The translations under genes were made by a program, and so were the position numbers. Below, piece after piece: positions 32,951-39,924 of a stretch of 39,924 nt of DNA. The stretch comes from an uncultured Thiotrichaceae bacterium. Lineage in GTDB: Bacteria > Pseudomonadota > Gammaproteobacteria > Thiotrichales > Thiotrichaceae. The stretch covers positions 25,855 to 65,778 of the forward strand of contig CACVAY010000140.1 in NCBI GenBank assembly GCA_902727985.1, written 5' to 3'. How positions within the stretch are numbered: position 1 is the stretch's first letter; each line of letters opens with the position of its first letter. The notes under the pieces were generated by a model. The model had not been told where the DNA came from. It searched no databases and saw nothing but the letters and a program-made list of their open reading frames with translations.

Positions 32951-35220
32951 TGGCTGAAAGTCGCCACTTGGTCTTAACAGGCAAAGTGCAAGGTGTTGGG
33001 TTTCGCCCCTTTGTTTACCGAATTGCAATGCAATACCAATTAGTGGGCTGGGTACGTAATACCGTCGGATACGTTGAGATTCTGGCACAAGGCTCAGCAC
33101 AAACGCTTGATCAATTTCAAAAAGATTTAATGGCCCAAGCACCGACCATCTCTGAGCCAAAAATACGGTTAAGTGAGGCATGTGAGTCTGATGAATTTGA
33201 TGACTTCAAGATTCTTGCCAGTGAAAAATCTGACAAGCCTGATATTCATATCCCCGCCGATTTTTATAGTTGCCCTGATTGCATCGCTGAGATACAAGAT
33301 CCCAATAATCGGCGTTATCAATATCCTTTTATTAACTGTACACAATGTGGCCCACGCTATACGCTTATCGAAAAGCTCCCCTACGACAGACCCAACACCA
33401 GTATGGCTTCTTTCAGACTCTGTGAGACTTGCCAACAGGAATATGACAACCCCTTAGATCGCCGCTTTCATGCAGAACCAACGGCCTGCGCGGATTGTGG
33501 TCCGCAATTGCAATATCGCCATTCTATTACGGACATTGCAGATGGCCAAGCAGCTCTTCAAGCCTGTATACGGGATATTCAACAAGGACAAATTGTTGCC
33601 GTAAAAGGTGTAGGGGGTTATCACCTGATCTGTGATGCCAGTAATGATTCCGCGATTGCAGAACTGCGCAGACGAAAAGGACGACCAGATAAACCCCTCG
33701 CGGTGCTGTTTCCTGCTCAAGGCTCTGATGAACTCAAAGTCGTCAAACAGGTTGTTAAACTAAACAATGAAGAGGCAGATTTATTACGCAGCCCAGCACG
33801 TCCTATTGTTTTGGTCGAAAAAAGAAGTAATGAATTATTATCAGAACTCATCGCACCCAACCTCGGTGAGATTGGCGTGATGCTCGCCTATAGCCCTTTG
33901 CATCATCTCTTACTGAATGAACTAAACAAGCCACTTGTCGCAACGTCTGCTAACTTCTCAGGAGAACCTGTTCTAACGAATCCAACTGAGGTTGAAGAGC
34001 GTCTCGGGCAGGTCTGCCAATCCTTTCTCCATCACAATCGCCCTATTGTTCGTCCAGCTGATGATTCGGTATTCCGTCGTATTGCAGGCAAATGTCGTCC
34101 AATCCGACTGGGACGTGGACACGCACCTATTGAAATGGCCTTACCCTTTACGCTTGCAGAACCTTTATTGGCGTGCGGCAGTCACATGAAAAATACTGTA
34201 GCACTGGCGTGGGGCAACCGCCTCGTTGTTTCTCCCCATATAGGTGATCTTGATAGCCCTCGAAGTATGCACGTCTTTGAACAAACCCTTCATGATTTGC
34301 AGGCGCTCTATCAAGTCCAGGCCAAGCAACTCATCTGTGATGCTCATCCACATTATGCCTCGACACGGTGGGCACAAAATCAGGGATTACCCGTGCATAA
34401 AGTACAGCATCACAAAGCTCACGCATCTGCGGTATTGCTTGAGCATTGGAACAAAGAGCCTCATCTGGTATTTACATGGGACGGTACAGGTTATGGTGAT
34501 GATCATACAATGTGGGGCGGCGAGGCATTTTATGGAACACCAGGAAACTGGCAACGTGTTGCCAGCATCCGTCCTTTTCATTTACCTGGAGGTGACAAAG
34601 CTGGACGTGAGCCTTGGCGCAGTGCAGCGGCTTTATCGTGGGAAGAGGATCACGATTGGGAAGGTCTTCCAGCTAATTCCGATTTACTAAAAACGGCTTG
34701 GCAACAGGGTATTAACAGCCCGAAAACCAGCAGTATTGGACGCTTATTTGATGCTGCCTCGGCATTTACAGGTTTAACTAAACAGGCCAGTTTCGAGGGG
34801 CAAGGCCCCATGCAACTTGAACAATGTAGCCAGCAACTATTTGCTACCGATGCCTTGCCAATGACATTGAACGAAGACGGTATTTGGCAAGCTGATTGGT
34901 CATCATTACTGGCACCGCTTCAAGACGCAAAAATAGGCGTTTCAGAACGGGCAACTTTATTTCACTCAGTAATGGCGCACACGTTGCTCGAACAAGCCAA
35001 ACTGATTCAGAAACAACATCCTTTCACACACATTGGGCTGTCGGGTGGTGTCTTCCAAAATCGACGTTTGACAGACTATGTCGTATCACAACTCGAACTC
35101 GAACCAGACTATACGGTTCATATCCCCGAAATCTTGCCAGTCAATGATGCGGGCATCAGTGCCGGACAAATTATTGAAGCAGCATCACAAACTAATCTAA
35201 GCAAAAGGAGATCAGAATAA
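32950..35220 (+). CDS. hypF: Carbamoyltransferase HypF
   Basis: The start is ATG 32950, which overlaps the hypD stop by one base (TAATG) and gives 756 residues, the usual HypF length. Domains in order: acylphosphatase (G-K-V-Q-G-V-G-F-R-P-F-V, residues 10-21), two zinc fingers of C-x2-C-x18-C-x2-C type (S-C-P-D-C, N-C-T-Q-C-G-P-R-Y, then C-E-T-C and A-C-A-D-C-G-P), a YrdC-like nucleotide domain (K-G-V-G-G-Y-H-L-I-C-D-A), and a Kae1-like domain with Q-H-H-K-A-H-A-S-A, D-G-T-G-Y-G and L-S-G-G-V-F-Q-N. It carbamoylates the HypE C-terminal cysteine from carbamoyl phosphate and ATP. Confidence 0.96.
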   Translation: MAESRHLVLTGKVQGVGFRPFVYRIAMQYQLVGWVRNTVGYVEILAQGSAQTLDQFQKDLMAQAPTISEPKIRLSEACESDEFDDFKILASEKSDKPDIHIPADFYSCPDCIAEIQDPNNRRYQYPFINCTQCGPRYTLIEKLPYDRPNTSMASFRLCETCQQEYDNPLDRRFHAEPTACADCGPQLQYRHSITDIADGQAALQACIRDIQQGQIVAVKGVGGYHLICDASNDSAIAELRRRKGRPDKPLAVLFPAQGSDELKVVKQVVKLNNEEADLLRSPARPIVLVEKRSNELLSELIAPNLGEIGVMLAYSPLHHLLLNELNKPLVATSANFSGEPVLTNPTEVEERLGQVCQSFLHHNRPIVRPADDSVFRRIAGKCRPIRLGRGHAPIEMALPFTLAEPLLACGSHMKNTVALAWGNRLVVSPHIGDLDSPRSMHVFEQTLHDLQALYQVQAKQLICDAHPHYASTRWAQNQGLPVHKVQHHKAHASAVLLEHWNKEPHLVFTWDGTGYGDDHTMWGGEAFYGTPGNWQRVASIRPFHLPGGDKAGREPWRSAAALSWEEDHDWEGLPANSDLLKTAWQQGINSPKTSSIGRLFDAASAFTGLTKQASFEGQGPMQLEQCSQQLFATDALPMTLNEDGIWQADWSSLLAPLQDAKIGVSERATLFHSVMAHTLLEQAKLIQKQHPFTHIGLSGGVFQNRRLTDYVVSQLELEPDYTVHIPEILPVNDAGISAGQIIEAASQTNLSKRRSE

Positions 35221-36230
35221 TGGCAATGACCGATACTCATATCAGGCTGGCACATGGCAATGGTGGGCGTTATATGCGTTCGTTGATTACTGAGATCTTT
35301 GCCCGTCATCTGGCAAGCCCTTCTTTGGATATTCAAGCAGATGCTGTGACTATACACCCTGGTGAAGGTGATTTGATGTTCACTACAGATGGTTTTTCGG
35401 TAAATCCCCTCGAATTCCCCGGAGGTAACATCGGTTCGTTAGCCGTGCATGGCACAAGCAATGATCTTGCTGTTGCAGGAGCCATTCCACGATATTTAAG
35501 CCTCAATGCATTTATCGAGGAAGGATTTGAGATTGCACGTTTAGAACACATTGTGGCGACACTCGCCGAAACCGCAAAAGCCGTTAACGTCGAAATAGCC
35601 GCTGGTGATACCAAAGTCTTACCCCGAGGTGAAGGTGGTGGCATCTATCTTGCCACCACAGGCATTGGTGTACGTGACCCCAAGATAAAACTTGGACTCG
35701 ATAGAATTCGGACAGGAGACAAAATCCTTATCAGCGGCCCCATTGGTGATCACGGCATATGCGTTATGCTAGCCCGCGAACAATTCGGCTTACAGGGCGA
35801 TTTACAATCGGATGCTGCCAGCGTGTTGCCACTTACCACTGCCCTGCTAGACCTGGACGGCCTGCACTTTATGCGAGACCCAACGCGTGGTGGTTTAGCA
35901 ACCGTAGCGCATGAAATCACCATGGCAACGCAAACGCATATTTTGCTTGAACAAGCTAACATTCCGATTCGCGATACCGTGCAATCTGTCTGCGACATGC
36001 TTGGTTATGATCCCATGTATCTCGCCTGTGAAGGACGTGTCGTTGCGATTGTAAGCGCAGAGCAGGCTAACCAAGCCCTAGCTCGCTGGCAAGCGCTTCC
36101 ACAAGGAAAAGAGGCAGCAATTATTGGAGAAATTCTTGTGGGCAAACCCTTTGTCACACTTCGCACCGAATTGGGCGGAGAACGTATTTTGGAAGAGCTT
36201 GAAGACGATCCACTACCCAGAATTTGTTAA
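35220..36230 (+). CDS. hypE: Carbamoyl dehydratase HypE
   Basis: The 336-residue ATP-dependent enzyme converts the S-carbamoyl group on its C-terminal cysteine to thiocyanate and donates cyanide to HypCD iron. The C-terminus P-R-I-C has the required final cysteine. The AIR-synthase-type ATP motifs are visible: H-G-N-G-G-R near the N-terminus, T-T-D-G-F-S-V-N-P, G-D-T-K-V-L-P, and R-D-P-T-R-G-G-L. The start ATG 35220 overlaps the hypF stop (TAATG) with AGGAG nine bases upstream. An ATG two codons later is possible. It is the last hyp gene. Confidence 0.96.
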   Translation: MAMTDTHIRLAHGNGGRYMRSLITEIFARHLASPSLDIQADAVTIHPGEGDLMFTTDGFSVNPLEFPGGNIGSLAVHGTSNDLAVAGAIPRYLSLNAFIEEGFEIARLEHIVATLAETAKAVNVEIAAGDTKVLPRGEGGGIYLATTGIGVRDPKIKLGLDRIRTGDKILISGPIGDHGICVMLAREQFGLQGDLQSDAASVLPLTTALLDLDGLHFMRDPTRGGLATVAHEITMATQTHILLEQANIPIRDTVQSVCDMLGYDPMYLACEGRVVAIVSAEQANQALARWQALPQGKEAAIIGEILVGKPFVTLRTELGGERILEELEDDPLPRIC

Positions 36231-36277
36231 TAAATAGCATGATAAAAATTAACCATTAAGTGTTCATTAAACACACA

Positions 36278-36294
36278 CTAACTATGATAGTTAG
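36278..36294. promoter_or_regulatory. 17-base perfect palindrome upstream of the FIST/kinase operon
   Basis: CTAACTA-TGA-TAGTTAG lies about 48 bases after hypE and about 90 before the FIST gene, with an extra CTAAC half-site near 36313. There is no T-run after it, so an operator is at least as likely as a terminator. Confidence 0.4.
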
Positions 36295-36384
36295 CACGAT
36301 TCAACATACATACTAACCATAAAAACAGGCTGAATCGGCATACAGAAACAACGAAAAACTATAATAATAATGAGGAGAGTAACG

Positions 36385-37524
36385 TTGAAAGTCATTACAA
36401 CGAACTTCAAGAAACACACCGGCTGGAGTAGCCCCCTCCCCTATCTCGATTCTCCCCAAACACTGATACTTATTTTTGGTGCACCATCATTTATTGACAA
36501 TCACGAACCTTTCCTTGAGCTGAAAGAAAAATATCCAACATCGATCATTGCCGGCTGCTCAACCGCTGGAGAAATCTTTGATGACCAGGTTTTAGATGAG
36601 TCCTTAGTGGTTTCATTCACCCGCTTTACCCACACCCATTTACGTTTGTACACCACACCCATTTCGGACATGGAGCAGTCACTTAAAACGGGTTCCAACA
36701 TTGCCAAAAATTTGAAAGATAATGAACTCTCCTCTGTACTGGTCTTAACTGATGGTTTACTCGTCAATGGAACGGACTTCATCAAAGGTGTTAACTCACA
36801 ATTCGAAGAAAAAATTCTTGTTACTGGCGGCTTAGCTGGTGATGGTGGAAACTTCAAACAAACATGGATTTTAGCAGATGGTATTCCTCAATCAGGCTAT
36901 GCCTGTGGAATTGGCTTTTATGGTGATGCCATTAAAATCGATCACGGCTCACAAGGAGGCTGGAAAGCGTTTGGTCCAGAACGCCTAGTGACAAAGTCTC
37001 ACAATAATGTTCTTTATGAACTAGACGACAAACCCGCTTTGGAACTCTACAAGGGTTACCTCGGTGAAATGGCAGATGGTCTTCCTGCCACAGGCTTACG
37101 TTACCCCTTATCACTTTATGACAAATCGTCAAACAAGAAACTGGTACGAACCATTCTTGCCGTCAATGAAGACGAACAATCATTAACTTTTGCTGGTGAT
37201 ATTCCAAACGGCCATAGTGTCCAACTGATGTATGCTACCTTTGACAACTTAATTGATGGCGCTGAAGACGCTGCTAAGATGCTTGATATCAATGCAACAC
37301 CAGAACAAGAAGTATTAGCGATTGCAATTAGTTGCGTTGGACGTCGCATGGTCATGGAAGAAGACCCTGGTGCAGAACTCGAAGCCGTTAAAGAATCTCT
37401 GCCAGAACAAACTAAACAGGTCGGATTTTATTCATACGGAGAGCTTTCCCCCTGTCTCAAAAACGGCATTTGCGACCTTCATAACCAGACAATGACTTTG
37501 ACTACGATCTATGAACAAGAATAA
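36385..37524 (+). CDS. FIST-domain sensor protein (NosP-like)
   Basis: The start is TTG 36385 (379 residues) because AGGAG lies seven bases upstream; an ATG at 36370 overlaps that site. FIST_N (about residues 20-210, with I-A-G-C-S-T-A-G-E-I and T-G-G-L-A-G-D-G) and FIST_C (about 215-375, ending G-F-Y-S-Y-G-E-L-S-P ... L-H-N-Q-T-M-T-L-T-T) fill the protein. There is no signal peptide or membrane helix. The gene overlaps a histidine kinase by 14 bases. That pairing and the length match NosP, a heme-containing nitric-oxide sensor that controls its co-cistronic kinase in Pseudomonas, Legionella and Vibrio. Heme binding cannot be shown from sequence here; other FIST proteins may bind small ligands such as amino acids. 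Confidence 0.9.
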   Translation: MKVITTNFKKHTGWSSPLPYLDSPQTLILIFGAPSFIDNHEPFLELKEKYPTSIIAGCSTAGEIFDDQVLDESLVVSFTRFTHTHLRLYTTPISDMEQSLKTGSNIAKNLKDNELSSVLVLTDGLLVNGTDFIKGVNSQFEEKILVTGGLAGDGGNFKQTWILADGIPQSGYACGIGFYGDAIKIDHGSQGGWKAFGPERLVTKSHNNVLYELDDKPALELYKGYLGEMADGLPATGLRYPLSLYDKSSNKKLVRTILAVNEDEQSLTFAGDIPNGHSVQLMYATFDNLIDGAEDAAKMLDINATPEQEVLAIAISCVGRRMVMEEDPGAELEAVKESLPEQTKQVGFYSYGELSPCLKNGICDLHNQTMTLTTIYEQE

Positions 37525-39367
37525 TAAAACTGAAAAGCTCGAACGCTCGCTTACACGCCAACTGAAATCTGTCAACCTTCACTTTGATGAGGTTCCTCCT
37601 GATCTTGAGCAATGGCAGGCTTTCCTTAATTCTGTCAATAGCGCTTATGTAGGAAACAAAGAGACACGTTATATTCTTGAAAGATCACTCGACGAATCTT
37701 CTCAAGAAATGAGCAAGTTGTATGAAGACTTAAAGCAGGAGACAGAACAGCGTATCAAAGCCTTGCAAGAGTCGGACGAAAAAACCCGATTCATGGCAAA
37801 TATGAGTCATGAGATACGCACCCCTATCAATGGGGTACTCGGGTCATTAGAAATTGTTAAAAATAATACCATCTTAAATAAGCAACAAAAGCTGTTCGTT
37901 GGAACAGCGGCCAAATCAGCTGAAAATTTACTCGATATCATTAATAATATACTCGATTTCTCGAAAATTAGTTCTGATCAGCTTGAGTTAGAAAATATCA
38001 ACTTCGACATCTACCAATTGGTAGAAGACATTACCAGCATCGCATACGTGAATGCCAATGATAAAGGCATCGATGTCAGTTGGAACATAGATAAAGCCAT
38101 ACCTGCACGCATTAAAGGAGACCCAACAAAAACCAGACAAATCTTGTCAAACCTCTTAAGCAATGCGATTAAATTCACAGAAAAAGGAAGCGTCACAACA
38201 CGCATTAGTCTGCTCAAAGAGGACTTGGCTAGTTGTAAACTTCGATTAGAGGTAGAAGATACTGGAATCGGTATTTCACCTGAAATGCAACAAAACATTT
38301 TTGACGCGTTTATCCAAGAGGATTCGTCGACGACACGTCGCTATGGTGGAACCGGTTTAGGTTTAACGATTATCAAAGAACTCACTCAGTTGATGGGTGG
38401 ACAAGTTTTTGTGAAAAGCAACAAAGGACAGGGCACCACTTTTTGGGCAGATATTCCTTTTGAAACCCTGGTCGATGAGAACATAGATGCCTTCGATGAT
38501 AGCTTGTCAGGATTGCGCATTCTGGCGGTTGACGAAGATAAAGCTAACCTTTCTATTCTTGAGCACTACCTAACACACTGGAACATCGACGTAGATGTCA
38601 CTAGTTCTGCAGGTGAAGGTCTAAACTACCTTAGTAATAGTCTTGCCGTGGCTAATCCCTATGATATTTTCATTGTTGATTGGTTTTTATCAGATGCTCA
38701 GGGGCTAGAATTCTCCAGAGCCATTAATACGCAAGAAGCCTTTAGGAATATTCCCAAAATCATGCTCAACCCCAGCAGCGAACAACTGCAAAAAATCCCG
38801 GGAATCACGTTAGAAAAACCCATTCGTAACAATATGCTAAAAGATGTCTTACTTGAATGCCTGCATGCACATGGCAACAAGCATCTTCAACGTATACAGA
38901 AAAAGAAAACCTTAGAAGCTAATTTGAATACTCTTAAGAAAACGCAAATGAAACCTCGTAAAAAAGACCCCAACACAATTGATGTATTACTTGCAGAAGA
39001 TAACGAGCTGAATGCGTTAATTGCTGTCACCATGATGGAAGAAATGAACTTGACTGTGCGGCATGTAAGCGATGGAAAACAAGCCCTAAATGCCATGAAA
39101 ATAGCTAAATTTCATATCGTATTAATGGACATGCACATGCCTGTTATGGATGGCTATGAGGCCACACAAAAAATCCGTGAATGGGAACGTGAAATGCAAA
39201 AAGAACCGATTACTATCATTGCATTGACGGCCAATGCACTTTCAGGTGATAGAGAAAAGTGTCTGGCTGAAGGAATGAATGATTACGTATCAAAACCGGT
39301 TACCCAAGAAGGTCTCACAAGCGTTGTTTCGCGCTGGATTGATCGTGCTTTATTAGCTGAAGCTTGA
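37511..39367 (+). CDS. Soluble hybrid histidine kinase (HisKA-HATPase-REC-REC)
   Basis: The 618-residue kinase has no transmembrane segment or own sensor domain. Residues 25-90 form a coiled-coil signalling helix (P-P-D-L-E-Q-W-Q-A-F-L and L-E-R-S-L-D-E-S-S-Q-E-M-S-K-L), typical of kinases encoded next to FIST proteins. HisKA has M-S-H-E-I-R-T-P with phospho-acceptor His100. HATPase_c shows N-A-I-K-F-T-E-K-G, D-T-G-I-G-I, and Y-G-G-T-G-L-G-L. The first receiver (about 335-455) is divergent but keeps I-V-D-W and a distal Lys. The second (about 490-615) is classic, with L-A-E-D-N, L-M-D-M-H-M-P-V-M-D-G and a C-terminal S-K-P. There is no Hpt domain, so a separate phosphotransfer protein is expected. 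Translation is coupled to the FIST gene. Confidence 0.93.
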   Translation: MNKNNKTEKLERSLTRQLKSVNLHFDEVPPDLEQWQAFLNSVNSAYVGNKETRYILERSLDESSQEMSKLYEDLKQETEQRIKALQESDEKTRFMANMSHEIRTPINGVLGSLEIVKNNTILNKQQKLFVGTAAKSAENLLDIINNILDFSKISSDQLELENINFDIYQLVEDITSIAYVNANDKGIDVSWNIDKAIPARIKGDPTKTRQILSNLLSNAIKFTEKGSVTTRISLLKEDLASCKLRLEVEDTGIGISPEMQQNIFDAFIQEDSSTTRRYGGTGLGLTIIKELTQLMGGQVFVKSNKGQGTTFWADIPFETLVDENIDAFDDSLSGLRILAVDEDKANLSILEHYLTHWNIDVDVTSSAGEGLNYLSNSLAVANPYDIFIVDWFLSDAQGLEFSRAINTQEAFRNIPKIMLNPSSEQLQKIPGITLEKPIRNNMLKDVLLECLHAHGNKHLQRIQKKKTLEANLNTLKKTQMKPRKKDPNTIDVLLAEDNELNALIAVTMMEEMNLTVRHVSDGKQALNAMKIAKFHIVLMDMHMPVMDGYEATQKIREWEREMQKEPITIIALTANALSGDREKCLAEGMNDYVSKPVTQEGLTSVVSRWIDRALLAEA

Positions 39368-39415
39368 TAAGCATCCATTAGTAAGGGTAAAGTGCTATTG
39401 CCTCCTGAAGGATTC

Positions 39416-39924
39416 TCAAAGGCTTACCTTGGCGACAGCAACCTCTACATTGCCATTCACTCGATCAATCAACTGCACAACCTTGGTCACATCCGCTTCA
39501 TCAAAAAGGCCAAACAAGCCTTGATCGTGAATATTGGTAAACGGTGGTTCAAACAGCATTTTCTTATCAATCACTCCATTCTTAGTGATATAAGTAATAA
39601 TCGTATTCATAAACGTCATCTGATCAGCCTGTAAATGTGCAGACTGAATAAAGTCGGCAAACACTTCCTGCGCCGCACTGATATCCAAACCGACAATACT
39701 ACGAATAAACTCACCCAAGGGCTTGTCACCATAGTTATCAATATAGTCTTGTTTGGTTCCTATGTTTTCATCATCAAACAAAATCGTTTCCAGCGTCTGA
39801 ATATCCGTCTGCGTAATCGGCTTATTACTTTTCAGCTTTTGGATCACAAGATGATCGTTGTGCTTGCGAACATAGCTTGCGACACGATCCTTATAACTTT
39901 GTAACGCCACATAGTTTGGAATGA
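39416..39924 (-). CDS. hsdR: Type I restriction enzyme R subunit (HsdR), C-terminal part only
   Basis: The minus-strand frame is open through the right edge; codons continue upstream of an internal GTG at 39910, so the gene is cut by the window. The 168 or so visible residues match the EcoEI/HsdR C-terminal domain (PF08463): T-L-E-T-I-L-F-D, G-L-D-x-x-A-A-Q-E-V-F-A-D-F-I, Q-M-T-F-M-N-T-I-I-T-Y-I-T-K-N-G-V-I-D and L-F-E-P-P-F-T-N-I-H-D-Q-G. This domain contacts the HsdM/HsdS methyltransferase. The motor and nuclease domains, and probably hsdM and hsdS, lie beyond the edge. It converges with the histidine kinase gene with a 48-base gap. Confidence 0.87.
   Translation of the reverse strand, partial: IPNYVALQSYKDRVASYVRKHNDHLVIQKLKSNKPITQTDIQTLETILFDDENIGTKQDYIDNYGDKPLGEFIRSIVGLDISAAQEVFADFIQSAHLQADQMTFMNTIITYITKNGVIDKKMLFEPPFTNIHDQGLFGLFDEADVTKVVQLIDRVNGNVEVAVAKVSL

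Noticed and set aside
1-39924. CRISPR array or tandem repeat block
   Set aside because: No regularly spaced direct repeats of 20-40 bases were seen anywhere on either strand, and no cas-like gene is present.

Overview
The window reads as chromosomal DNA of a gammaproteobacterium with moderate to low GC. The evidence is the block leuC-leuD-leuB-asd followed by fimV (the Pseudomonas-type order), the rluD-pgeF pair, a RhlB-type helicase and an RfaH paralogue. An Isp-type [NiFe]-hydrogenase of the kind known from purple sulfur bacteria and acidophilic sulfur/iron oxidisers suggests a chemolithotrophic or sulfur-oxidising relative, possibly near the Thiotrichales or Chromatiales. The species cannot be fixed from the sequence alone. 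No CRISPR array, rRNA or intact insertion sequence was seen. One tRNA gene (Ser, anticodon TGA) is present.

Layout. 1-1340 (minus): truncated pgeF and rluD. 1524-5756 (plus): a 1410-residue SNF2-family ATPase. 5936-8885 (plus): a small secreted protein, a secreted zinc metalloprotease with a GlyGly-CTERM-like tail, and a single-domain KpsC-like glycosyltransferase, closed by a bidirectional terminator. 8946-16282 (minus): fimV, then the asd/leuB/leuD/leuC block. 16590-17102 (plus): orphan RfaH-like factor. 17612-19195 (minus): tRNA-Ser and rhlB. 19493-23720 (plus): a loosely packed accessory stretch with an OmpA-like barrel protein, endonuclease I lipoprotein, agmatine deiminase remnant, YdjM-like membrane protein, PsiE-like protein and a small unknown.

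23951-36230 is a compact hydrogenase island made of two divergent operons. Leftward run hupD/hynD, a short HupH-like chaperone gene, hynS, isp1, isp2, an unassigned cysteine-rich 156-residue gene, and hynL. Rightward run hypC, hypA, hypB, hypD, hypF and hypE, a full NiFe(CN)2CO cofactor assembly set. In the shared control region a near-perfect FNR/CRP-family palindrome (30230-30243) sits where a class II activator site would sit (-41.5) for a plausible -10 box in each direction. I therefore infer coordinated anaerobic or redox control of enzyme and maturation machinery. HynS carries a Tat signal, Isp1 is a NarI-like cytochrome b and Isp2 is an HdrD-like iron-sulfur protein, so electrons should pass between H2 and the quinone pool or a disulfide/sulfur partner.

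Downstream of hypE is an overlapping pair, a FIST-domain sensor and a soluble hybrid histidine kinase (36385-39367), resembling the NosP/NahK nitric-oxide-sensing arrangement. The window ends inside the C-terminus of a type I restriction HsdR subunit. The most distinctive items are the unassigned cysteine-rich gene inside the hydrogenase operon, the symmetrical FNR-like divergent promoter, the protease/small-secreted-protein pair, and a REP-like inverted pair between hypA and hypB.
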